From contig MAXM01000095.1 of the NCBI GenBank assembly GCA_001751015.1, positions 1 to 12,463 on the forward strand: a stretch of DNA of 12,463 nucleotides, written 5' to 3'. The notes beneath the pieces are model-generated. The model was given only the letters and a program-made list of their open reading frames with translations, did not search any database and was not told where the DNA came from. This DNA comes from Desulfobacterales bacterium C00003106 (GTDB lineage Bacteria > Desulfobacterota > Desulfobacteria > Desulfobacterales > C00003106). Shown piece after piece: positions 1 through 7,240 of the stretch (position 1 is the stretch's first letter; every line of letters starts with the position of its first letter). Both the position numbers and the translations under genes were made by a program.

Positions 1-243
1 GCCTAAATCACTCGCAAAGGTGATATCACCAAAACCAAGCGTGGACATCACAGTGAGTGTCCAATAGAAACCTGTAATCCAGCTAAACTCCCTTTCTTCA
101 AAAAGCATTATGAAATGAAACAAAACGCTGTATATTACCACCAGCATTGTCAACACCAAAAGGAACTTGAATAGAAGTTTGAAGTTCCTCTTAGTTGTTC
201 TGCTTCGAGCAAAGTAAAGAATTTGGGAAGGAATGAATTTCAT
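1..243 (-). CDS. Potassium channel family protein, N-terminal part (runs off left edge)
   Basis: Reading the minus strand from the ATG at 243 gives 81 residues with no stop before the window edge, so this is a partial gene missing its C-terminus. The start is basic (RSRTTKRNFK, about residues 13-22), then a hydrophobic helix (about 23-47), a short acidic loop, and a pore helix ending in STLGFGD (residues 67-73), a potassium selectivity filter variant of the usual TVGYGD. This is the two-helix pore layout of bacterial K+ channels; many relatives carry a cytoplasmic TrkA-N/RCK domain after the second helix, but that part is outside the window. It sits 44 nt after the stop of the YchF-like gene on the same strand, so it may be the third gene of a serC operon. 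No strong ribosome site is visible before the ATG. The frame is open further upstream but holds no usual start codon within 57 nt. Confidence 0.85.
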   Translation of the reverse strand, partial: MKFIPSQILYFARSRTTKRNFKLLFKFLLVLTMLVVIYSVLFHFIMLFEEREFSWITGFYWTLTVMSTLGFGDITFASDLG

Positions 244-287
244 ATCGGGTTCTTGCGAATGAGGATCGCCGCACGAATGGGCGTTTT

Positions 288-1334
288 CTATACATTGAAC
301 CGAAAGTGGATGATATCTCCGTCTGCTACCGTATATCCCTTGCCTTCAAGGCGAACCCGGCCCTGTTTTTTTGCCTCCTGGTAACCTCCGGCATTCATGA
401 GGTCTTGATATGCAACAACTTCCGCCCGTATGAAGCCCCTCTTGATATCTGAATGGATGACATCTGCGGCATCAAGCGCAACGGTGTCCTTTTTTATGGT
501 CCATGCCTTTACTTCGTCTTCACCCACAGTAAAAAAGGAGATCAGCCCGAGCAGTTCATACGAACGCCGGATCACACGGTCGAGTGCAGAGGTGCTGATA
601 TCAAACTCTGTGAGGAATTCTTCGGCATCGTCCGCCGACATTTGGGCAAGTTCCATCTCCAGCTCTCCCCTGACTACGGTTGGGTTCAGCTCTTCTTTTT
701 TTTTCACCCAGTTCGGGGCGCTGTTGTCTTCGTCAGTGTTGTTGAAAAGAAGCAGCACCGGCTTTGCGGAAAGAAAGGTATATCCCCTGAGAAGGGGTGA
801 AGCCGCCAGTTCCGGGACATCCCTCAAGGGCCTTTCCTCTTCAAGCACGGATAGAGAGGCTTTGATGAGGGAAAACTCTTCTTCATTGATCTTTCTCCCC
901 CTTTTTTTTTCTGATTCGATCCGCTCAATTCGTTTTTCCGCGACCATGAAATCAGCAAGGATAAGCTCTTGTTCCAGTTTTCTGAAATCGGCTTCACTAT
1001 TCGGAGGCTCGCCCCCGGGTTCGGAGAAGTTGCGAACAACATGAATGAGCGCGTCACAGTGCCTGACCAGCTTCCACGTCCCCGGCTCTTTGGCAAGGGG
1101 TTCGGTCGACATTTGTTGGGCTGGAAGAAGATACTCGACCTGGGCATACGTCCTTTTTTTGGGATGGTACATGCCGGTAAGGAGATCGACTCTTTCGTCA
1201 GGGACAAAGACTACCCCTATCTGATCCGAATCTCTCCCGCGCAAATATTCCCCATCCTGGCTGCTTGCGGTCAGGGCGCGAAATACGGTTGACCTGCCGC
1301 TTCGGGCAAGGCCTATAATTCCAAGCTTTATCAT
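288..1334 (-). CDS. YchF/OLA1-like protein (DUF933 C-terminal domain) with degraded GTPase motifs
   Basis: 348 residues. The C-terminal ~85 residues (about 264-348: FFTVGEDEVKAWT, HSDIKRGFIRAEV, RLEGKGY, DGDIIHFRFNV) match the TGS/DUF933 domain of YchF (also EngD, OLA1), a ribosome-associated ATPase/GTPase. The N-terminal domain has a P-loop-like GLARSGRST (residues 8-16), but Arg14 replaces the invariant lysine. Where YchF has the switch II DIAG motif and its glycine-rich loop, this protein reads EYLLPAQQ (67-74), losing both the Asp and the Gly. A possible base-recognition element remains at NNTDED (198-203). Residues 116-180 are charged and helical, as in the YchF coiled-coil domain. The length is slightly below the usual ~363. 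It follows serC by 18 nt, with GGGGA as a weak ribosome site. It is probably a divergent paralogue with altered or no nucleotide hydrolysis; the canonical ychF should be elsewhere in the genome. Family is confident; function is unknown. Confidence 0.85.
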   Translation of the reverse strand: MIKLGIIGLARSGRSTVFRALTASSQDGEYLRGRDSDQIGVVFVPDERVDLLTGMYHPKKRTYAQVEYLLPAQQMSTEPLAKEPGTWKLVRHCDALIHVVRNFSEPGGEPPNSEADFRKLEQELILADFMVAEKRIERIESEKKRGRKINEEEFSLIKASLSVLEEERPLRDVPELAASPLLRGYTFLSAKPVLLLFNNTDEDNSAPNWVKKKEELNPTVVRGELEMELAQMSADDAEEFLTEFDISTSALDRVIRRSYELLGLISFFTVGEDEVKAWTIKKDTVALDAADVIHSDIKRGFIRAEVVAYQDLMNAGGYQEAKKQGRVRLEGKGYTVADGDIIHFRFNV

Positions 1335-1352
1335 GTTATTTCGTCCCCGTTC

Positions 1353-2441
1353 CTATCCCTTTTTTTCGGCGAATTCTTTCATGAATTCTACCAGGGCATG
1401 AACCGCATCCAGGCCCGTTGCGTTGTAGATGGAAGCGCGGCATCCTCCCACTGAGCGGTGTCCCTTCAGACCGCCGAGACCATTGTCAAGGGCCTGGGCC
1501 ACAAATTCGAGTTCCAGGTCTTCGCTCGGGAGCCGAAAGGTTATATTCATCATGGAACGGCTCTCTTTTTCCGCCGTGCCGCGATAGAACTCATTTCCAT
1601 CTATTGCATCGTATAGTATCGCTGCCTTTTTGTGGTTGATACTCTCCATTTTATCCAGGCCTCCGATGGTCTCTTCCAGCCATTTCAGAACCAACCGGCA
1701 GGCATAGATCGCAAGGCAGGGCGGGGTATTGAACATGGAGTTCTTGGCTGAAAACGTTGAATAGTTCAGCATCGCAGGAAGGTTTTCAGGAGACCGCTTC
1801 ACCATGTCATCCCGGATAATTACGAGAGTCACGCCGGCAGGTCCGATATTCTTTTGCGCCCCGGCATACATGAGTCCAAAAGGGGCCGGATCAATGGGCC
1901 TGCTCATGATGTCTGAGGACATGTCGCAAACAATAGGGACTTGACCGGTATCCGGGAAAGAAGCCCATTGTGTGCCCTTGATTGTATTGTTGGATGTAAG
2001 ATGCGCGTACGCCGCATTCTCCGTGAAAGATATGTTGCGGGGAATGTAACAAAAACCTCTGTCTTCCGAAGAGGCGACTACGTTGATTTTTTTCCCCTGC
2101 AAGCGGGCCTCGTGGATAGCCTTTGTCGACCATGTGCCTGTATTGACATAATCAGCAGGACGACCTTCGGGGATCAGGTTCATGGGAGCCATACAGAATT
2201 GCATGCTGGCGCCACCCTGCATGAAAAGCACATGATAGTCGTCGCTGAGCCCAAGGAGCCTTTTTACTCGATATCTTGCGTCGTTTATCACGTCATCAAA
2301 CCATTTTGACCGATGGCTTACCTCGACAATGGACATCCCGGAGCCCTTATAGTTCAGGAAACTGTCCCTGATTTCTTCCAGGACAGAAAGCGGCAGGGCC
2401 GCAGGGCCGGGATTGAAGTTATGAATACGATTTGCTTTCAT
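1353..2441 (-). CDS. serC: Phosphoserine aminotransferase
   Basis: 362 residues, the usual length for SerC. It transfers the amino group of glutamate to 3-phosphohydroxypyruvate to give phosphoserine, the second step of serine synthesis; SerC also acts on the related intermediate of pyridoxal phosphate synthesis in some bacteria. The N-terminus has the family motif FNPGPAALP (residues 9-17), followed by VSHRSKWF (41-48) and MQGGASMQF (74-82), a phosphate-binding stretch. The PLP lysine is K197 in YAGAQKNIGPAG (192-203). The C-terminus carries GLGGLKGHRSVGGCRASIYNA, typical of SerC. The ATG at 2441 is preceded by a good ribosome site (GAGGTGA on the minus strand, 6 nt away). It is transcribed away from serA, which encodes the preceding enzyme, and is followed closely by the YchF-like gene. 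Confidence 0.97.
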   Translation of the reverse strand: MKANRIHNFNPGPAALPLSVLEEIRDSFLNYKGSGMSIVEVSHRSKWFDDVINDARYRVKRLLGLSDDYHVLFMQGGASMQFCMAPMNLIPEGRPADYVNTGTWSTKAIHEARLQGKKINVVASSEDRGFCYIPRNISFTENAAYAHLTSNNTIKGTQWASFPDTGQVPIVCDMSSDIMSRPIDPAPFGLMYAGAQKNIGPAGVTLVIIRDDMVKRSPENLPAMLNYSTFSAKNSMFNTPPCLAIYACRLVLKWLEETIGGLDKMESINHKKAAILYDAIDGNEFYRGTAEKESRSMMNITFRLPSEDLELEFVAQALDNGLGGLKGHRSVGGCRASIYNATGLDAVHALVEFMKEFAEKKG

Positions 2442-2447
2442 TTCTTT

Positions 2448-2454
2448 TCACCTC
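2448..2454 (-). promoter_or_regulatory. serC ribosome binding site
   Basis: The minus strand reads GAGGTGA, followed by 6 nt and then ATG at 2441. This supports the chosen serC start, since no other start with a comparable site lies nearby. Confidence 0.8.
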
Positions 2455-2550
2455 GTTTAGGGTGTAAAGTGCGGATGTCGGCAATGAGACAAACAAAGGG
2501 CGGTTTAACATAACCATTCATGATTCTCACGGACGGGCAGGCCCAAGTTG

Positions 2551-2580
2551 TTGACAAATTGTCCTTAACTATGCTAAGAT
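2551..2580 (+). promoter_or_regulatory. Sigma70-like promoter P1 facing serA
   Basis: A perfect -35 hexamer TTGACA (2551-2556) is followed, after an 18-nt spacer, by TAAGAT (2575-2580), a 4/6 match to the -10 consensus. It lies in the divergent serC/serA intergenic region. Expected initiation near 2587 would give a leader of about 150 nt before serA. Assignment is by consensus only. Confidence 0.6.
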
Positions 2581-2597
2581 AATAATTTTTTTATTAC

Positions 2598-2607
2598 GAA
2601 TGCATTC
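2598..2607. promoter_or_regulatory. Palindrome, possible operator between serC and serA
   Basis: GAATGCATTC is a perfect 10-bp palindrome, extendable with one mismatch pair per arm to TAcGAATGCATTCtTA (2595-2610). It lies about 18 nt beyond the -10 of promoter P1 and upstream of P2, where a repressor could act on serA. A weak minus-strand promoter candidate for serC (TTGACG at 2634-2629, N18, TAAGAA) would overlap it. A chance palindrome in AT-rich DNA cannot be excluded. Confidence 0.3.
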
Positions 2608-2657
2608 TTACTATAGGGAAAGATCATGCGTCAAGAAAAAATTAGCCAGCTTTATCC

Positions 2658-2687
2658 TTGACAACTCGTTCTGTTTGAAAGTACAAA
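2658..2687 (+). promoter_or_regulatory. Sigma70-like promoter P2 facing serA
   Basis: A second perfect TTGACA (2658-2663) is followed after 18 nt by TACAAA (2682-2687), a 4/6 match to the -10. Initiation would fall near 2694, leaving about 40 nt of leader before the serA start. Its short distance to serA makes it a good candidate for the main promoter; P1 lies about 107 nt upstream. Confidence 0.5.
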
Positions 2688-2716
2688 ATTTTCACTGAAA
2701 ACCAACACGCATCAAT

Positions 2717-2726
2717 GGAGGGGAAG
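2717..2726 (+). promoter_or_regulatory. serA ribosome binding site, deciding the start
   Basis: GGAGGGGAAG lies upstream of the ATG at 2736. An in-frame ATG at 2715 overlaps this site and has no ribosome site of its own, so the downstream ATG is preferred. It also gives the family-typical beginning MRVLVSDNL. Confidence 0.7.
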
Positions 2727-2735
2727 CTAAACGTA

Positions 2736-4313
2736 ATGAGAGTATTGGTGAGCGACAACTTGGCAGATATAGGCATAGAAATGTTGCGGCAGGCTGAGGG
2801 AATTGATGTAGACGTAAATGTCGGTCTTTCTCCCGAAGAGCTCAAGGGCATTATGAAAAACTATGACGCATTGATCATCAGAAGCGCCACAAGGGTCACG
2901 AAAGAAATAATTGAAGCAGCTCCCAAGCTCAAAGTGATCGCCCGGGCAGGCATTGGCCTGGACAATGTTGATATTCCCACAGCAACAAAGAACGGTATTG
3001 TTGTAATGAACACTCCGGAAGGGAATGTAGTTACAACGGCGGAGCATACAATATCGCACCTGCTCGCTCTTTCCCGTAACATATCCCAGGGTACGGCCTC
3101 GTTAAAAGCAGGGCTTTGGGAAAAGAAAAAACTCAGGGGGAGAGAGGTCTTTAAGAAGACGCTTGGGCTGATCGGTTATGGCCGAATCGGAAGCATCGTA
3201 GCGGACCGGGCGCTTGGACTCAAGATGAAGGTCATCGTGTATGATCCCTTTGTGACCGAGAAGGTGCTGGAGAAGGCGGGAGTGGAGGCCGTATCCGCGG
3301 AGGAACTCTTCAAGAGATCTGACTACATTACAGTCCACGTTCCGAGAATGAAAAGCACTATCGGGCTCCTGAACAAGGCTGCATTTGACCAGATGAAAAA
3401 AGGGGTAATGGTGATAAATTGCGCAAGAGGAGGAATTATAAACGAAGCGGACCTTCTTGAGGCGCTGCAGTCAGGCAAGGTGGCCGGAGCAGCCCTGGAC
3501 GTATTTGAAACAGAACCGCCGGTCGGATCTCCCCTCTTTGAACTAAACAATGTTATAGGAACCCCGCACCTGGGCGCCTCAACCACGGAGGCCCAGATCA
3601 ATGTGGCCGTATCTGTGGCAAGTCAGGTGATCGACTATCTCCGGGAAGAAACGATTGTCAATGCAGTGAATGTCCCGTCGATCACCGGAGAACTCCTTGC
3701 CCGGCTAAAACCGTATCTTCTCCTTGCGGACCGTATGGGCAGTCTTCATGCTCAGCTTGCCGAGGGCCCCATTGATGAAGTGGCTATCGAATATATGGGG
3801 GACTTCTTTGTTGATGTATCTTCCTTGACCACTGCGGTCCTGAAGGGATTGTTGACTCCTATTCTGAAAGACGATGTCAACTCTGTTAATGCGTGTGTAA
3901 TAGCAAAAGATCGTGGTATCAAAGTGGTTGAGTCAAAAAGCACTCATGTTGAAGACTACGCCAATTCGATGACTATCCGCACAAGATTCTCTGCCGGCGC
4001 CAATACGATCTCCGGCACCCTGTTCGGGAAAAACGATCCGAGGATTGTCTCTATCAATGATTCACGCCTCGATCTCGTGCCGCAGGGACACATTCTGTGT
4101 GTACATAACGAAGATAGACCCGGGGCGATCGGAGTGATCGGGACTGTATTGGGAAAGCATGGTGTCAATATTGCCCGCATGCACGTAGGGCAGGATACGG
4201 GTGGAGGCCATAATGTAATCTTTCTTGTAACGGATGACTCCGCGTCCGATGAGGCGCTTCAGGATCTTCGATCTCTTGCTTTGGTCAACTCAGTCAGACC
4301 ATTGGAGCTTTAA
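2736..4313 (+). CDS. serA: D-3-phosphoglycerate dehydrogenase (long form)
   Basis: 525 residues from the ATG at 2736. It oxidises 3-phosphoglycerate to 3-phosphohydroxypyruvate with NAD+, the committed step of serine synthesis. Visible parts in order: substrate-binding domain with IIRSATRVT (47-55) and ARAGIGLDNVD (69-79); NAD-binding Rossmann motif GYGRIG (147-152) with the acidic residue D170 at the end of the next strand (VIVYDP); catalytic residues in NCARGGI (R231), ETEPP (E260) and TPHLGAST (H278); an intervening ASB domain (about 318-450); and a C-terminal ACT domain (about 453-525, beginning ILCVHNEDRPGAIG). The ASB plus ACT layout marks the long type-1 SerA; in related enzymes the ACT domain can bind serine for feedback control, which is not testable here. 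It is divergent from serC and followed 29 nt later by the DUF1844 gene. Confidence 0.97.
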   Translation: MRVLVSDNLADIGIEMLRQAEGIDVDVNVGLSPEELKGIMKNYDALIIRSATRVTKEIIEAAPKLKVIARAGIGLDNVDIPTATKNGIVVMNTPEGNVVTTAEHTISHLLALSRNISQGTASLKAGLWEKKKLRGREVFKKTLGLIGYGRIGSIVADRALGLKMKVIVYDPFVTEKVLEKAGVEAVSAEELFKRSDYITVHVPRMKSTIGLLNKAAFDQMKKGVMVINCARGGIINEADLLEALQSGKVAGAALDVFETEPPVGSPLFELNNVIGTPHLGASTTEAQINVAVSVASQVIDYLREETIVNAVNVPSITGELLARLKPYLLLADRMGSLHAQLAEGPIDEVAIEYMGDFFVDVSSLTTAVLKGLLTPILKDDVNSVNACVIAKDRGIKVVESKSTHVEDYANSMTIRTRFSAGANTISGTLFGKNDPRIVSINDSRLDLVPQGHILCVHNEDRPGAIGVIGTVLGKHGVNIARMHVGQDTGGGHNVIFLVTDDSASDEALQDLRSLALVNSVRPLEL

Positions 4314-4330
4314 GTGCTGTGGAAATAAAT

Positions 4331-4337
4331 AAGGAGG
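4331..4337 (+). promoter_or_regulatory. Ribosome binding site of the DUF1844 gene, deciding the start
   Basis: AAGGAGG lies 5 nt before the ATG at 4343. An in-frame GTG at 4319 would place this site inside the coding sequence and has no site of its own, so the ATG is chosen. Confidence 0.85.
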
Positions 4338-4342
4338 CGATC

Positions 4343-4747
4343 ATGGAAGCAGAAGAAAAGGGATTTGTCGTTAAGGACAAACGCATTTTTTCCGGCGAAT
4401 CAGAAGGTTCAAAACAGGAAGCCGTAGAAAAACCGGCCGAAAACGCGTCGCTTAAAGAAGAACCACCCAAAGAAGAACCGCCCAAAGAAAGAGCGAGAAC
4501 TCAACTCCCGGAGGTGAACTTCTCGACGTTTGTCCTGTCTTTGAGTTCATCAGTGCTTGTCCATCTCGGAGAAATGGCCGATCCAAACACGGGCGCCCCA
4601 AAAAAAGACCTTGCCATGGCGAAACAGACCATAGATATCTTAGGGATGTTTGAAGAAAAAACCAGGGGAAATCTCAATCCTGATGAAGAGAATCTTCTTG
4701 CTAATATCCTGTACGATATAAGGATGCGTTACATCAAGGAGAAGTAG
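4343..4747 (+). CDS. DUF1844 domain protein
   Basis: 134 residues from the ATG at 4343. Residues 1-55 are low-complexity and highly charged, with a KEEPPKEEPPKE repeat (38-49). Residues 58-131 match my memory of DUF1844: VNFSTFVLSLSSSVLVHLGE (58-77), a PKKDLAMAKQTIDILGM stretch, then EEKTRGNLNPDEE and a helical end LYDIRMRYIKE. The family is common in deltaproteobacteria and some other bacteria and has no known function. No signal peptide or membrane segment is evident, so it is likely cytoplasmic. It lies 29 nt after serA and 58 nt before the protease gene, so co-transcription is likely, but neither neighbour reveals its role. Confidence 0.85.
   Translation: MEAEEKGFVVKDKRIFSGESEGSKQEAVEKPAENASLKEEPPKEEPPKERARTQLPEVNFSTFVLSLSSSVLVHLGEMADPNTGAPKKDLAMAKQTIDILGMFEEKTRGNLNPDEENLLANILYDIRMRYIKEK
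4454..4483 (+). repeat. 15-bp tandem duplication in the DUF1844 gene
   Basis: Two adjacent 15-bp units, AAAGAAGAACCACCC and AAAGAAGAACCGCCC, differ at one base and encode the repeated KEEPP of the acidic linker. The unit keeps the frame, so copy number could vary without breaking the gene. Confidence 0.85.
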
Positions 4748-4805
4748 GGATGCTCTTGTTGACTGTCGAGTTACTTTTTTTCTAACAAAATCAAGGGATA
4801 ATACT

Positions 4806-6263
4806 ATGAAATCAAATGGGAAACTGCGGACGCCTCGATGGTGGACAATAGGACGGCTTTGTCTGATTATCGGTCTTTTGTCTATTGCGTGTACCACCGG
4901 TCCTGCACAGGAATCAAAGGCTGCTCCGGCTCTCGGGACTGTGATGGTTCCGGCAAACTTTTCCGAACTCGCAAAGGCAACCGGCGCCGCAGTGGTCAAT
5001 ATTCGAACAGTCAGGACCATAAAGGGTGGGGGGAGAGTATTCAAACATTTTCAGGGGCCACTTGGCAAGAACGACGGCTTCCAGGAGTTCTTCGACAGGT
5101 TTTTTGGGGAGATCCCTGAACAGGATTTCAAACAACGAAGCCTCGGATCGGGATTTATTACAGACAAGGACGGCTTTATCGTCACCAATAACCATGTGAT
5201 TGAGGGGGCTGACAAGATCAAGGTAAAATTGTCAGACGGCAGGGAGTTTGACGCCGCGGTTATAGGAAGAGATCCAAAGACTGATATTGCATTGATAAAG
5301 ATAGACGCAAAAGAGAGCCTGCCCACCGTAACACTCGGAGACTCCAACGCGCTTAATGTCGGAGACTGGGTCCTGGCCATAGGAAGTCCGTTCGGCCTGG
5401 AACATACAGTGACTGCCGGAATTGTGAGCGCCAAAGGGCGTGTGATCGGTTCCGGACCGTATGATGATTTTATCCAGACCGATGCCTCTATCAACCCGGG
5501 AAACAGCGGCGGACCCCTGATCAACATGGACGGAAAAGTGGTCGGCATCAACACGGCAATCATTGCCGGCGGGCACGGGATCGGTTTTGCCATCCCGATA
5601 GACATGGCCGACAGCATCCTGCACCAATTGAAGACATCCGGCCACGTTACCCGCGGATGGCTCGGGGTGAGCATCCAGGACCTGACTCCTGAACTGGCCG
5701 AATATTACGGGGTTCAAGACGGCAAGGGCGCTCTGGTGGGCCAGATCTTCAAGGGGGACCCGGCTGACAAGGCGGGTATTAAGGCAAATGATATCATCAG
5801 GGAAATAAATGGGGAAAAAATCAACGACAGCAGAGACCTGAGCCGATTGATTGCTGAAATCCCTGTCGGTAAAAAGATTTCCATCAAGGTACTTCGGAAT
5901 GGCAAAACAGAGACGCTTGGCGCCCTTATCGCCAAACGGACCGATGAGAAGGAGGGAACCTCCGTGGAAGGGCCGGATGCTGAAAGCGGCTTTGGCATAA
6001 CTGTAAGTGACATTACGCCGGAGATGGCGGAGCGTTACGGGTTCGAGGTTGCAAAGGGAGTGGTTATCACAAGGGTTGCTCCTGGTAGTCCGGGCGCGGA
6101 GGCCGGTCTCGAACCAGAGGATGTCATAAAGGAAATCAACAGGGAACGTGTCCACAATATCAAGGAGTATAAAAACACGGTCGACAAACTGAAAAATGAC
6201 AAAAAGGTACAGATGCTTGTAAAAAGAAAAGCAATTGTCATGATCATAACGATTGAGCGATAG
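4806..6263 (+). CDS. DegP/DegQ-family periplasmic serine endoprotease (HtrA)
   Basis: 485 residues. HtrA proteases degrade or refold misfolded envelope proteins. The N-terminus has a basic start, a hydrophobic segment (about 15-28) and SIAC ending at C29, so the protein is exported. C29 could be a lipoprotein cysteine, though the -3 position (Ser) is not ideal; otherwise a normal signal peptide or membrane anchor is possible. The trypsin-like domain shows the full catalytic triad: H130 (VTNNHVIEG), D160 (DPKTDIALIK) and S234 (NPGNSGGPL). The region around 76-110, rich in Phe and containing FQEFFDRFFGE, corresponds to the LA loop of this family. Two PDZ domains follow (about 283-378 and 393-485), each with the GxAxxAGL/I-type peptide-binding region. 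The ATG has an AAGGGA site 7 nt upstream. The gene overlaps or abuts ispE. DegP and DegQ cannot be told apart here. Confidence 0.95.
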   Translation: MKSNGKLRTPRWWTIGRLCLIIGLLSIACTTGPAQESKAAPALGTVMVPANFSELAKATGAAVVNIRTVRTIKGGGRVFKHFQGPLGKNDGFQEFFDRFFGEIPEQDFKQRSLGSGFITDKDGFIVTNNHVIEGADKIKVKLSDGREFDAAVIGRDPKTDIALIKIDAKESLPTVTLGDSNALNVGDWVLAIGSPFGLEHTVTAGIVSAKGRVIGSGPYDDFIQTDASINPGNSGGPLINMDGKVVGINTAIIAGGHGIGFAIPIDMADSILHQLKTSGHVTRGWLGVSIQDLTPELAEYYGVQDGKGALVGQIFKGDPADKAGIKANDIIREINGEKINDSRDLSRLIAEIPVGKKISIKVLRNGKTETLGALIAKRTDEKEGTSVEGPDAESGFGITVSDITPEMAERYGFEVAKGVVITRVAPGSPGAEAGLEPEDVIKEINRERVHNIKEYKNTVDKLKNDKKVQMLVKRKAIVMIITIER

Positions 6264-6264
6264 G

Positions 6265-7107
6265 ATGCCGGACCTAAGATCTCCGGCCAAGATAAACCTT
6301 TTCCTAAAGGCGCTTCGCAAGAGGGAAGACGGATATCACGACATCCTGTCGGTCATGTGCGGGGTGACGATCTTTGACCACGTGACGCTATCGTTTGATG
6401 TTTCCTCAATAAGAGCAGAGTGTTCCGACCCGCGCGTTCCTGAAGATTCGTCGAATCTTGCCTGCAAGGCGGCCAGTCTTTTTATGAAGAGATACGGGGC
6501 ATCTGATGGAGTGCGCATCACCATCAGGAAGAGCATCCCTGTGGCCGCGGGGTTAGGCGGGGGAAGCAGCAATGCGGCTTCCGTATTGATGGGTTTGAAC
6601 CGGCGCTATGATAACCCGTTTTCAAAAGAGTCCCTTATGTCCATGGCCGGCAAGATAGGAGCTGATGTCCCGTTCTTTATTTTTCGTTCTCCGGCAATGG
6701 CCTCCGGCATAGGAGACAAGCTTGTCGGCCTGGGTTGCCTTCCTCCCTTTTGGCTCGTCGTGATTGATCCTGGACTTGAGGTCTCAACAGCATGGGTATA
6801 TGAAAATTTAGAGTTGACAAATAGTGCAATAGATTCTAATATTCCTACTTCTATAAAAACCGTTTCTGAACTTGCGCAGCTTTTGCATAATGATCTGGAG
6901 AAAGTAACCTTTCAGAAATACCCGGCGCTTGAGATTATCAAAAGTGTTCTTATCGACAATGGCGCGCAAGGGGCACTAATGTCGGGCAGCGGGCCTGCAG
7001 TTTTTGGCATATTTGACACCATAAATAGTGCGAAGACTGTCTGTCGGTCTATCAGGAACAGGCAGGGAAAATGGAACGTCTTTTTGGCGGAACCTCTGCT
7101 GACTTAG
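6265..7107 (+). CDS. ispE: 4-diphosphocytidyl-2-C-methyl-D-erythritol kinase
   Basis: 280 residues from the ATG at 6265. IspE phosphorylates CDP-methylerythritol with ATP, in the MEP pathway to isoprenoid precursors. The N-terminus SPAKINLFLK (6-15) holds the catalytic-site lysine K9, and REDGYHDI (20-27) binds the substrate. The ATP-binding GHMP-kinase motif is PVAAGLGGGSSNAA (92-105), and the catalytic aspartate is D134 in GADVPFF. The C-terminal GHMP motif is GALMSGSGPAVFG. The start lies 1 nt after the protease stop codon, so translation may be coupled; an in-frame TTG at 6253 would overlap the protease by 11 nt, but ATG fits the family better. The next isoprenoid enzyme in this window, ispD, lies on the opposite strand about 3.4 kb away. 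Confidence 0.96.
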   Translation: MPDLRSPAKINLFLKALRKREDGYHDILSVMCGVTIFDHVTLSFDVSSIRAECSDPRVPEDSSNLACKAASLFMKRYGASDGVRITIRKSIPVAAGLGGGSSNAASVLMGLNRRYDNPFSKESLMSMAGKIGADVPFFIFRSPAMASGIGDKLVGLGCLPPFWLVVIDPGLEVSTAWVYENLELTNSAIDSNIPTSIKTVSELAQLLHNDLEKVTFQKYPALEIIKSVLIDNGAQGALMSGSGPAVFGIFDTINSAKTVCRSIRNRQGKWNVFLAEPLLT

Positions 7108-7137
7108 ACTCAACTCCTTGACTGATGTCAAAGGCAT

Positions 7138-7212
7138 TGGGGTGTAGTCAAGTGGTAAGACACAGGATTTTGGTTCCTGCATACGGAGGTTCGAATCCTC
7201 CCACCCCAGCCA
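7138..7212 (+). tRNA. tRNA-Gln (anticodon TTG)
   Basis: A full 75-nt cloverleaf. The acceptor stem TGGGGTG pairs with CACCCCA, followed by discriminator G and an encoded CCA (7210-7212). The anticodon stem CAGGA/TCCTG encloses the loop TTTTGGT with anticodon TTG. The T arm is GGAGG-TTCGAAT-CCTCC, and the D loop contains AGTGGTAAG. The unusual-looking U1-A72 acceptor end is normal for bacterial tRNA-Gln. It lies 30 nt after ispE and 28 nt before prs on the same strand with no clear promoter between, so it is probably cut from the polycistronic transcript. The ispE - tRNA-Gln - prs order is conserved in Geobacter-like genomes as far as I recall. Confidence 0.97.
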
Positions 7213-7240
7213 CTCACACAGAAGGGTTTACACGCGAATT

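Noticed and set aside
4759..4788. Promoter TTGACT-N18-TAACAA before the protease gene
   Set aside because: The -10 matches only three of six positions, and the gap of 58 nt fits co-transcription with the DUF1844 gene.
5232..6320. Long minus-strand open frame (362 codons) opposite the protease gene and ispE
   Set aside because: It lies antisense to clearly conserved proteins, has no recognisable motif or ribosome site, and is explained as a shadow of their codon usage.
7116..7134. Hairpin CCTTGAC-TGAT-GTCAAAGG before tRNA-Gln as a terminator after ispE
   Set aside because: It has a bulge and no T-run, and the tRNA begins 3 nt later. At most it could help tRNA processing.
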